The notes beneath the pieces were generated by a model that had not been told where the DNA came from, made no database searches, and saw only the letters and a list, made by a program, of their open reading frames with translations. Shown here in pieces: positions 1 through 5,437 of a stretch of DNA of 5,582 nucleotides (within the stretch, counting starts at the first letter, position 1; every line of letters begins with the position of its first letter). Source of the DNA: Dehalococcoidia bacterium (GTDB taxonomy: Bacteria; Chloroflexota; Dehalococcoidia; GIF9; AB-539-J10); the NCBI GenBank assembly GCA_018399375.1, contig JAGYOV010000070.1, positions 1 to 5,582 of the forward strand. Direction: 5' to 3'. The position numbers and the translations under genes were made by a program.

Positions 1-21
1 ATAACACATCCTGTAATCTCT

Positions 22-243
22 CTATTTTGAGCTCATGCGCTTCTCAAAATCAACACCTCGCAAATGAACCGGGGCAAGATATTCCCTTTTATCTCTTACC
101 TCCCTTGCCGAACGGATAATCTCCGAAAGCATGACATAAACGGCAACTCTTAACAAAAATATCAGAGGGCAAGTTGCTTTTTCTCCAGGGCCATAGAAAT
201 AGTTCTCTAAGTGGAATTTACCCCCGGGGCATCTCCACTTCAC
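22..243 (-). CDS. possible small protein of unknown function, 73 aa
   Basis: I do not recognise this protein. It starts with GTG 22 bases after the radical SAM stop, on the same strand, and its composition is protein-like: a cysteine-containing head (C5-P-G-G and C25-P), an aromatic stretch HLENYFYGPG (11-20), a hydrophobic segment PLIFLLRVAVYVML (26-39) too short and interrupted (R32) for a sure membrane span, and a charged helix-like region EIIRSAREVRDKREYL (41-56). Codon use resembles the neighbours. Against it: no Shine-Dalgarno sequence precedes the GTG, the frame is open only back to a stop at 298-300 without any better start, and 73 codons can occur by chance. It would be the last visible gene of the operon. 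Nothing else supported occupies this stretch. Confidence 0.42.
   Translation of the reverse strand: MKWRCPGGKFHLENYFYGPGEKATCPLIFLLRVAVYVMLSEIIRSAREVRDKREYLAPVHLRGVDFEKRMSSK
24..50 (-). repeat. 8-bp perfect inverted repeat at the end of the 73-aa frame
   Basis: ATTTTGAG (24-31) and CTCAAAAT (43-50) are perfect inverted arms around an eleven-base loop, overlapping the last codons and stop of the possible small gene. No U run follows on either strand and the stem is A/T-rich, so it is a poor intrinsic terminator; it may still mark the 3' end of a unit or be an operator-like palindrome. Confidence 0.25.
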
Positions 244-265
244 CCGGGCTTTTAAAAAATTCTGT

Positions 266-1033
266 TCAGAGCTTTTCTCTTCTGTGCAGAGTATTCTCTA
301 AATTCAGCGGCGCGACTTCAGGCCTATCCGCTTCATATACCATCACTACTCCTCTCAATCTCCTAAAATCGTCTTTGACTGAAAGCATCTCTTCTGGAGA
401 GAGAGGCTGGACAGCACAGGGCCGCAAAGGAGTATTTAGCTGAACTTCATCGGGGAAAAGAGTTTCGGCTAGGGAGGCTATCTCTCGAGAAAACTCTCTG
501 TTGTCCGCGGTAAACATCACCTGAAGGCTCAACTTTCCCTTGAACCTCTTGCGAAACTCGATGATGCCTTCAATTATCTCGCTGAAGAGGATTCCTGCTG
601 CAGGACGGTTCATTTGCTGAAACAACTCCTGTTCGTGAGCATCAAGCTTGGCGACAACAACATCTGCCCTGGCAAGATCATAGCGCACATCTTCCCTCGA
701 CATTAAAGAGGAATTCGTCAACACTGCCGTAGGCAAGTGGAAGATATCTTTGGCCAACTCGATAGCCTGGCTCAAGTTATTGGCCATCGTAGGCTCTCCA
801 GTACCAGAGAAAGTAACGTGATCGGCGGGAATTCCCTTTGCCTTCTCCATTTCCCTGATCAATTTGGAGAGAGAGATAAATTCGCCCCGCTCAATAGCAG
901 GATTAACCGTTTTCCCTAGCTGGCAATATATGCAGTCGAAGGAGCATACCTTATCCACAGAATTAAGGAGATCGATTCCAAGCGATCTCCCCAGGCGCCA
1001 CGAAGGCACCGGGCCATAAATGATAGGCCTCAA
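266..1033 (-). CDS. radical SAM protein, COG0731 type (TYW1-like fold without flavodoxin)
   Basis: A 255-residue radical SAM enzyme. The cluster motif CSFDCIYCQ gives C30, C34 and C37 in CxxxCxxC spacing; GTGEPT at 77-82 is the SAM-binding 'GGE' region; TNSSLM at 106-111 and QLNTPLRPCAVQPLSPEEM at 198-216 are typical of the COG0731 group. The start MRPIIYGPVPSWRLGRSLGIDL matches the family N-terminus and fixes the TTG codon at 1033, whose last two bases form the preceding stop (TTGA), with GGGG seven bases upstream. COG0731 includes the archaeal wyosine enzyme Taw1 and many bacterial members of unknown substrate. This one has no flavodoxin domain and no SPASM-type cysteine cluster; the only extra cysteine is C206. 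Coupling to an IscU-like scaffold and a NifX-like protein suggests a cofactor or cluster maturation role rather than tRNA wyosine synthesis, but this is inference. Confidence 0.9.
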   Translation of the reverse strand: MRPIIYGPVPSWRLGRSLGIDLLNSVDKVCSFDCIYCQLGKTVNPAIERGEFISLSKLIREMEKAKGIPADHVTFSGTGEPTMANNLSQAIELAKDIFHLPTAVLTNSSLMSREDVRYDLARADVVVAKLDAHEQELFQQMNRPAAGILFSEIIEGIIEFRKRFKGKLSLQVMFTADNREFSREIASLAETLFPDEVQLNTPLRPCAVQPLSPEEMLSVKDDFRRLRGVVMVYEADRPEVAPLNLENTLHRREKL

Positions 1034-1569
1034 CCCGTTTCCCCAGATAAATCATCCCCTCGAGTTGCAGTCTTATCTCGGTTGTTATCCAGGTAGTTCT
1101 TGATTGCTTCTTTCATGGTATCCGCTGCCAGCAAAGCGCAGTGCTCGTTTTCTTCAGGCAGCCCTCCCAGAGCAGATAACACTTCCTCCTGGCTAATTTG
1201 CTCTACCTCCGCTAACCTTCTTCCCCGAGCCAGCTCCGCGACCATCCCCCCGGCGGCGATGCTTGATACACAGCCATCAGTGGTAAAATTCGCCTCGGCA
1301 ATAATCCCGTTCCGTATGTTCAAGTATATCTCAATGGTATCGCCACAGGAGCCAGTCACCCGAGCAAAACTATCAGGCGATTCTAACTTGCCCATATTTT
1401 TGGGATTAAGAGAAAAATCTATCGCCTTTTCGGAATAAGTTGCCCTCATATTGGCTATGAGCTTATCTTCCAATTCAGCGAAATTGGCAATGTTCTCTCT
1501 GCTCACTCCCATCCCCTCCAGAGCTCCTTCCGCCCACTTTTTCAAAGAAGCTTCAAGATCCTCTGCCAT
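1030..1569 (-). CDS. NifU/IscU-like Fe-S cluster assembly scaffold with N-terminal extension
   Basis: A 179-residue protein whose residues 45-160 match the IscU/NifU N-terminal domain: YSEKAIDFSLNPKNMGKL (45-62), GSCGD (73-77), DGCVSSIAAGGMV (98-110), LGGLPEENEHCALLA (134-148) and KEAI (153-156). The three cluster-binding cysteines C75, C100 and C144 and the conserved aspartate D77 are all present, so [2Fe-2S]/[4Fe-4S] assembly is plausible. Two features are unusual: about 45 residues before the domain (predicted helical, charged) and a polar tail after residue 160. IscU normally begins near the YSEK motif. The in-frame M41 has no ribosome site, while ATG at 1569 follows GAGAAAGG just after the Mrp stop, so the extension is probably real. 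No cysteine desulfurase gene is in the window. The gene overlaps the next start (TTGA), implying coupled translation with the radical SAM gene. Confidence 0.9.
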   Translation of the reverse strand: MAEDLEASLKKWAEGALEGMGVSRENIANFAELEDKLIANMRATYSEKAIDFSLNPKNMGKLESPDSFARVTGSCGDTIEIYLNIRNGIIAEANFTTDGCVSSIAAGGMVAELARGRRLAEVEQISQEEVLSALGGLPEENEHCALLAADTMKEAIKNYLDNNRDKTATRGDDLSGETG

Positions 1570-1581
1570 TTTGCCTTTCTC

Positions 1582-2595
1582 CTACTTTGCTTCTCTCTCG
1601 TTCAGAGCAGCTATTACATTGTTGAATAGCTCAGCTGCAGCATCCGAGTGATATTTCTCGATATCGCCAGCATCACAAAGGCGGGCAACCTCTGGTTCAA
1701 TGGGCAATACTCCCAGCAACGGCGCTCCCGTCACAGCAGCCATTTTCTCTGCCTTGCTCGCACCAAAGATTTCCATTTTCTTCCCTGATTCGGGCAACAC
1801 CAGATAACTCATGTTTTCCACCACCCCCAGAACATGCACATTCATCTTGCGTGCCATATTCACAGCCTTCATCACTATCATCTCAGTCAGATCCTGTGGA
1901 GTGAAAACATCTATCACCCCCGTCAAAGGTATCGTTTGCATTACCGTCAGTGCAGCATCACTGGTACCAGGGGGCAAATCCACCACCAGATAATCAAGCT
2001 TACCCCAGAGTACTTCCTCCCAAAATTGAGTAATGACCTTGGACATTAGCGGCCCTCGCCAGATAACAGCATCCTCCTCTTTTTCAAGCAGCACGTTCAT
2101 GGCCATCGCTTCTATGCCAGAACGGGACGTCACCGGGATAATGCCAGATTCGCTGCCCCGCGGATGCATTGTCAAACCGAACATCCTGGGAATGCTGGAG
2201 CCAGTAATATCCGCATCGAGTATACCAACTCTGTTCCCATTTCGCGCCAGGAAGACAGCCAGCAGGCCCGTTACCAGTGATTTACCCACTCCCCCCTTAC
2301 CACTCATCACTGCGATCACCTTCCCTATCTCATTGATTTCCTTGGGCTTAACATCCACAAAGTCCACAACGACTTCCGTCACACCAGGAACTCTACTAAC
2401 TCCCTCTCTAACCATGCCCTTGATGATATTTTGAATTTCTGCAGCCATAGCTGTAGAAGCCAGGGTGACTTTGACTGTGCCATCTGTGATGGCAACATCT
2501 CGGACCAGATTCATCTGCTCTACGCTGCGCATAACCTCCGGAACGATAACCTGCTCCAGTACCTCATGCACTTGCTTTTCTACATTTACACTCAA
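1582..2595 (-). CDS. mrp: Mrp/NBP35 (ApbC)-family P-loop ATPase lacking the CxxC motif
   Basis: A 337-residue protein with an N-terminal MIP18/DUF59-like domain (about 7-82) and a ParA-type ATPase domain (about 90-330). Walker A GKGGVGKS is at 99-106, LDADITGSSIPRMFG at 126-140, IWRGPLMSK at 178-186 and Walker B YLVVDLPPGTSD at 202-213. Mrp/ApbC proteins bind a bridging [4Fe-4S] cluster through a CxxC pair and pass it to apoproteins. Here the matching stretch NMSYLVLPESG (261-271) has L267 and S270 in place of both cysteines, and C307 is the only cysteine in the protein. The codons read cleanly (TTG and TCA), and the frame is intact, so this is not a frameshift. The gene starts with TTG, supported by AGGAGG at five bases. 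Its family is certain; classical cluster carriage by this copy is doubtful, and an ATP-driven partner role for the NifX-like protein, as in ORP loci, is an inference. Confidence 0.93.
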   Translation of the reverse strand: MSVNVEKQVHEVLEQVIVPEVMRSVEQMNLVRDVAITDGTVKVTLASTAMAAEIQNIIKGMVREGVSRVPGVTEVVVDFVDVKPKEINEIGKVIAVMSGKGGVGKSLVTGLLAVFLARNGNRVGILDADITGSSIPRMFGLTMHPRGSESGIIPVTSRSGIEAMAMNVLLEKEEDAVIWRGPLMSKVITQFWEEVLWGKLDYLVVDLPPGTSDAALTVMQTIPLTGVIDVFTPQDLTEMIVMKAVNMARKMNVHVLGVVENMSYLVLPESGKKMEIFGASKAEKMAAVTGAPLLGVLPIEPEVARLCDAGDIEKYHSDAAAELFNNVIAALNEREAK

Positions 2596-2600
2596 GATAA

Positions 2601-2606
2601 CCTCCT
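2601..2606 (-). promoter_or_regulatory. Shine-Dalgarno site fixing the TTG start of mrp
   Basis: A perfect AGGAGG is in the 16-base gap after the NifX-like stop and five bases before TTG at 2595. It supports this non-ATG start and the full MIP18-like N-terminal domain. Confidence 0.8.
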
Positions 2607-2611
2607 ATTGC

Positions 2612-2950
2612 TCAATGATCACATAAATTATCGCCTTTGGCGAGAGTACCTTCTATACATTTCAATACAGCTTTCTCAGGATCTTCTTCTCCCACTCCTA
2701 TAACAGTTTCAATGCGGTTCTCTTGGAAAGCGGCCTGCGCACGCGATCCCATGCCTCCAGCGATAACCACAGAGACCCCCTGTTCCGCTAACCACGCAGG
2801 CAAAACTCCAGGCTCATGCGCCGGAGGATCTACTAATTCCTTTCTCAATATAACCCCTTTCTCTCTGTCAGTATCAATAAGGGCAAACTGCTGACAATGG
2901 CCAAAATGCAATGATAACTTCCCCCTCACTAGCGGCACCGCATATCGCAT
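2612..2950 (-). CDS. NifX/NifB-like (dinitrogenase iron-molybdenum cofactor domain) small metal-cluster protein
   Basis: A 112-residue cytosolic protein covering a single Nif11-independent 'Di-Nitro_FeMo-Co' domain. Seen directly: MRYAVPL start strand, LSLHFGHCQQFALID at 12-26 with the family's HFGHC motif (H15, H18, C19), VVIAGGMGSRAQAAF at 61-75, and a C-terminal NLCDH ending. Relatives include NifX, NafY, the NifB C-terminal domain and the Desulfovibrio orange protein, which binds a Mo-Cu-S cluster non-covalently; these proteins carry or accept metal-sulfur clusters. ATG at 2950 is preceded by AGGAGG at five bases, so it is preferred over an in-frame TTG at 2971. No nitrogenase gene is in the window and this domain alone does not imply nitrogen fixation. 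In the operon it lies 16 bases before the Mrp ATPase and is the likeliest cluster acceptor of the set. Which metal it binds cannot be read from the sequence. Confidence 0.92.
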   Translation of the reverse strand: MRYAVPLVRGKLSLHFGHCQQFALIDTDREKGVILRKELVDPPAHEPGVLPAWLAEQGVSVVIAGGMGSRAQAAFQENRIETVIGVGEEDPEKAVLKCIEGTLAKGDNLCDH

Positions 2951-2955
2951 GCATC

Positions 2956-2961
2956 CCTCCT
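2956..2961 (-). promoter_or_regulatory. Shine-Dalgarno site fixing the NifX-like start
   Basis: A perfect AGGAGG is five bases before ATG at 2950. It favours the 112-residue protein over a version seven residues longer beginning at TTG 2971, whose coding would run through this site. Confidence 0.8.
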
Positions 2962-2970
2962 GCAAATCCA

Positions 2971-2984
2971 AGCGCTGGAGCGCT
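2971..2984 (-). repeat. short GC-rich hairpin between yggS and the NifX-like gene
   Basis: AGCGC pairs perfectly with GCGCT around a four-base loop, just after the yggS stop and before the NifX-like ribosome site, in the longest gap among the core genes (38 bases). No U run follows, so it is not an intrinsic terminator. It could mark an RNA-processing or stability boundary; a chance palindrome of this size is also possible. Confidence 0.3.
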
Positions 2985-2988
2985 ATCT

Positions 2989-3654
2989 CTAGTATTTTCT
3001 CTCTCCAAAAATCTTGCTGCCTATTCTCACTATATTGGCACCCTCTTCTATAGCGACCTTATAAGAGTTCGTCATGCCCATGGACAAATATCGCATCTCA
3101 ACACCGAGCACATCGAGGGCTTTAATCTTATCAAATATATCCTTTGTTTTCACAAAATAAGGTCTGGATTCCTCCGGATCACCGAAACGCGGCCCCATCG
3201 TCATTAGCCCCATCAGCTTTATCCACTCAAGGCGCGCAATCTCCTGCGCCACTGCCACGGCATCATCAGGAGAAAGGCCGAATTTCTGAGCCTCTTCTCC
3301 ACTGTTTATTTCAATTAACACGGGCATTACCCGAGCAAGGCGAGCACATTCTTGCTCCATTTCCCTGGCCATCTCCAATGAATCCACCGTTTCTATCATA
3401 TCGAACATGCTAATGGCCTTTTTTATTTTGTTTCTCTGCAGGTGCCCGATGAAGTGCCACTTCACTCTGTCCCCTATTAAAGGCTGGGCCGCCTGGGCAT
3501 CCTGGAGGTAATTCTCCCCGATTAATCCCACCCCCGCCTCAACTACTTCCTGCACCTCTTGAGGGCTCCTGCCCTTGGCAGCCACCACCAGATCCACTCC
3601 TTGCGGTAACTCCTCTAATATCTTTTGGGCATTTTGTCTCAACTGAACATTCAT
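2989..3654 (-). CDS. yggS: YggS/YlmE/PROSC-family PLP-binding protein
   Basis: A 221-residue single-domain protein with the alanine-racemase-like PLP barrel. The PLP lysine is K27 in VVAAK, followed by the family motifs IGENY (45-49), HFIGHLQRNK (67-76), EINSG (115-119), LMTMGP (150-155), SMGM (191-194) and VRIGSKIFGER (209-219), the last forming the phosphate-binding end. Family members (E. coli YggS, B. subtilis YlmE, human PLPBP) hold and buffer pyridoxal phosphate without clear enzyme activity. I chose ATG at 3654 because it gives the usual family start and has GGAG and AGGGG upstream; ATG at 3672 (ATGA overlap with the previous stop) and at 3690 are in-frame alternatives adding 6 or 12 residues. 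The length fits the family. It sits between the ferredoxin-MinD pair and the NifX-like gene, an unusual place. A plausible link is PLP supply to a cysteine desulfurase encoded elsewhere, but this is inference. Confidence 0.93.
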   Translation of the reverse strand: MNVQLRQNAQKILEELPQGVDLVVAAKGRSPQEVQEVVEAGVGLIGENYLQDAQAAQPLIGDRVKWHFIGHLQRNKIKKAISMFDMIETVDSLEMAREMEQECARLARVMPVLIEINSGEEAQKFGLSPDDAVAVAQEIARLEWIKLMGLMTMGPRFGDPEESRPYFVKTKDIFDKIKALDVLGVEMRYLSMGMTNSYKVAIEEGANIVRIGSKIFGERKY

Positions 3655-3668
3655 GCCCCTGTGCTCCG

Positions 3669-4520
3669 TCATTCGGTGATGAATTGCCATACCCGTTCAA
3701 TTTCTCTGGATACAGTACATTCAGGAGAATACTCCACCACAGGCAATTTATGAATCAGGGCTTCGATAACTATATTATCAAAGGGGATCTTCCCTGCAAA
3801 TGCGACCCCCTGATCAGAGCAATAATCCTGAATGCGTTGAGTATTCTCATCATTAAGGTCATATTTATTCACACAGACTGCCGATGGGATGCCAAAGTGG
3901 CGACAAACATCCAGGACCCTTTCCAGATCATGTATCCCCGAAAGCGTCGGCTCGGTAACAACCAAAGCTGCTTCTGCTCCCGATAGCGAGGAAATAACCG
4001 GGCACCCTATGCCCGGCGGCCCATCGCTGATGATATACTTTGCGTTCTCTTTTCCTGCGATGGTCCGAGCATGTTGTCTCACCACAGATACCAGTTTCCC
4101 TGAGTTCTCCTGGGCAATTCCCAACTTAGCGTGCACCAGCGTACCATACTTAGAGCGCGATACAAACCAGTGCCCCGCCATGGTCTGGCGCATATCCACA
4201 GCCCCCAGGGGACAAATATGAGCACAGAAACCACAGCCTTCGCAGGAAACAGGATCAACTTTGAAATTCTTGATGGCATCAAAGCGACACAGCTCCTGGC
4301 ACAAACCGCACTCATTGCACTTTTCACTATCAATATATGCTACCTCTCCACTCCAGAATTCATTTTCTTCCTCGACCTGAGGATTGAGAACGAGGTGAAG
4401 ATCAGCAGCATCAACATCGCAATCAACCATCACTGCATCCCTGGTCAGGGAAGCAAAGGAGGCTACCACGCTGGTTTTCCCTGTCCCCCCCTTACCACTC
4501 AAGATTACAATCTCCTTCAC
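3669..4520 (-). CDS. MinD/ParA-family P-loop ATPase with inserted 2x[4Fe-4S] ferredoxin domain (paralogue 2)
   Basis: A 283-residue paralogue of the gene just upstream. It starts with GTG, supported by AGGAG four bases before it and by the family N-terminus MKEIVILSGKGGTGKT. Walker A is at 9-16 with signature K10; the switch segment is VDCDVDAADLHL at 32-43. The inserted ferredoxin module covers about 62-107 with C68, C71, C74, C78 and C93, C96, C99, C103, predicting two [4Fe-4S] clusters. Walker B is ISDGPPGIGCPV near 164-175, then VTEPTLSGIHDL. The two copies differ in this region (DGPPGIG here, DVSPGTS upstream) and in the switch segment, as in the two subgroups usually found side by side, so they probably form a heteromeric pair rather than a recent duplication. 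It starts one base after the preceding stop, implying translational coupling. In Desulfovibrio the equivalent pair interacts with the ORP complex; a similar role here is inferred. Confidence 0.93.
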   Translation of the reverse strand: MKEIVILSGKGGTGKTSVVASFASLTRDAVMVDCDVDAADLHLVLNPQVEEENEFWSGEVAYIDSEKCNECGLCQELCRFDAIKNFKVDPVSCEGCGFCAHICPLGAVDMRQTMAGHWFVSRSKYGTLVHAKLGIAQENSGKLVSVVRQHARTIAGKENAKYIISDGPPGIGCPVISSLSGAEAALVVTEPTLSGIHDLERVLDVCRHFGIPSAVCVNKYDLNDENTQRIQDYCSDQGVAFAGKIPFDNIVIEALIHKLPVVEYSPECTVSREIERVWQFITE

Positions 4521-4521
4521 G

Positions 4522-5409
4522 TTACTCCTGATGCTCCTCTTTTATCCCATCTCCAGAATTCCTGCCTCCATCTACCATAGCGCTAATTTTCTCGAAAAGT
4601 TCATAAAATACCTCGCGCCACTGTAACATCCCCTCCACCAGAGGGATCCCTCGAGAATAAAGCGCCGCTATTTCTCTATCCAGAGGAATTCTAAGCAAGA
4701 TGGGCAAACCTTGCTCCCTGCAGTAGCGTTCAGTCTCCCCCTCCTCCATACCTGCGCGGTTAATAACTACGCCACAGGGAATATCCATTTTTCTCACTAC
4801 CTCCACTGCCAGAGCAAGATCATTTAGTCCAAAAGGCGTGGGTTCGGTTACCAGAAGACAAAAGTCGCTGCCCTCGATAGCCTCCACTACAGGGCAGGAA
4901 GTCCCGGGAGAAACGTCAATTATCACCTCTCTCCCCACATCGACATACTTCTTCACCGCCCTTATTACAGGCGGAGCCATCGTCTCTCCGACGTTAAGCA
5001 GCCCCTGTACCAATTCGAGGTTATCTCGTTTCCCCTTTTCCACCACTCCTACTGGCTTCCCCTCTTCAACGATGGCTTCTTCGGGGCAGAGATAAGAACA
5101 AGCGCCGCATCCATGGCACAATTCCGGGAAAACGAGCACTTTTTGAGGAAGAACGGCAATAGCATTATAAGCACAAACCTCAGAACACTTGCCGCAATAA
5201 GTGCACTTGGCCTCATCTATACTCGGTATGGGAATATACACAAACTGACTATAACTAATGGGCAAGCGCAAAAAGAGGTTATCGTTGGGCTCTTCTACAT
5301 CACAATCCAGCAGCTGTACCCTAGTTTTGCTACTCAAGGCAAGCGATAGATTGGTAGCTACCAATGTTTTCCCCGTGCCACCTTTACCACTTGCAACAGA
5401 TAGTATCAT
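4522..5409 (-). CDS. MinD/ParA-family P-loop ATPase with inserted 2x[4Fe-4S] ferredoxin domain (paralogue 1)
   Basis: A 295-residue cytosolic ATPase of the COG1149 type. The deviant Walker A motif GKGGTGKT is at residues 8-15, with the MinD signature lysine K9. The DCDVEEPN switch segment follows at 36-42. A ferredoxin module is inserted at about 62-112, with cysteines C69, C72, C75, C79 and C98, C101, C104, C108, each set in CxxCxxCxxxC spacing and therefore predicted to bind two [4Fe-4S] clusters. The Walker B region is IIDVSPGTSCPV near 163-174, followed by VTEPTPFGLNDL. Length is normal for the family. Related tandem pairs accompany the orange-protein (ORP) genes of Desulfovibrio and NifX-like genes in other anaerobes, where they are thought to couple ATP hydrolysis to redox or cluster handling; the exact reaction is unknown. 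ATG at 5409 gives the canonical family N-terminus but has no good Shine-Dalgarno site, being preceded by a U7 run. The stop is one base from the next start. Confidence 0.93.
   Translation of the reverse strand: MILSVASGKGGTGKTLVATNLSLALSSKTRVQLLDCDVEEPNDNLFLRLPISYSQFVYIPIPSIDEAKCTYCGKCSEVCAYNAIAVLPQKVLVFPELCHGCGACSYLCPEEAIVEEGKPVGVVEKGKRDNLELVQGLLNVGETMAPPVIRAVKKYVDVGREVIIDVSPGTSCPVVEAIEGSDFCLLVTEPTPFGLNDLALAVEVVRKMDIPCGVVINRAGMEEGETERYCREQGLPILLRIPLDREIAALYSRGIPLVEGMLQWREVFYELFEKISAMVDGGRNSGDGIKEEHQE
4525..4529 (-). promoter_or_regulatory. Shine-Dalgarno site fixing the GTG start of ATPase paralogue 2
   Basis: AGGAG lies inside the last codons of the upstream ATPase gene, four bases before GTG at 4520. 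With the family N-terminus directly after it, this decides the non-ATG start and supports coupled translation of the two paralogues. Confidence 0.7.
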
Positions 5410-5410
5410 T

Positions 5411-5437
5411 AAAAAAACAGCTTTCGCTTTCTAAGCT
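5411..5437 (-). promoter_or_regulatory. weak stem-loop plus U7 run between zinc-ribbon and ATPase genes
   Basis: In the transcript, AGCTT (5433-5437) can pair with AAGCT (5419-5423) around a nine-base loop, followed after one base by seven U (5411-5417), and then the ATPase start codon. The shape is that of an intrinsic terminator or attenuator but the stem is only five pairs, three of them A-U, so strong termination is unlikely. The run also occupies the place where a Shine-Dalgarno site would be. It may reduce expression of the downstream genes relative to the zinc ribbon, or may be chance. Confidence 0.3.

Noticed and set aside
209..248. CCCCCGGGG and CCCGGG palindromes before the 73-residue frame, considered as a terminator after the radical SAM gene
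   Set aside because: The arms do not form a single stem followed by a U run on the minus strand; the A/T run lies upstream of them in the direction of transcription.
174..443. Plus-strand open frame of 89 codons
   Set aside because: It runs antisense across the end of the radical SAM gene; its Ser/Leu-rich product has no family features and no ribosome site.
2033..2434. Plus-strand open frame of 133 codons
   Set aside because: Antisense to the Mrp ATPase core; the Ser/Thr/Pro-rich composition is what an antisense reading of a Gly/Asp/Val-rich gene gives.
2612..2950. Nitrogen fixation locus suggested by the NifX-like domain and NifU-like scaffold
   Set aside because: No nitrogenase or nifB/nifE/nifN-like gene is present, and this domain is common in anaerobes that do not fix nitrogen.
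3033..3052. TTGGCAC element resembling a sigma-54 -24 box on the plus strand
   Set aside because: It lies inside yggS, faces away from every gene and has no proper -12 element.
3655..3690. Longer YggS start at 3690 or 3672
   Set aside because: Both are possible, but the added residues (MAIHHRMTEHRG) do not look like the family N-terminus and the ribosome-site-like bases lie just before 3654.
4131..4580. Plus-strand open frame of 149 codons
   Set aside because: Lies antisense to the second ferredoxin-MinD gene, which has all family motifs; its product shows no recognisable domain.
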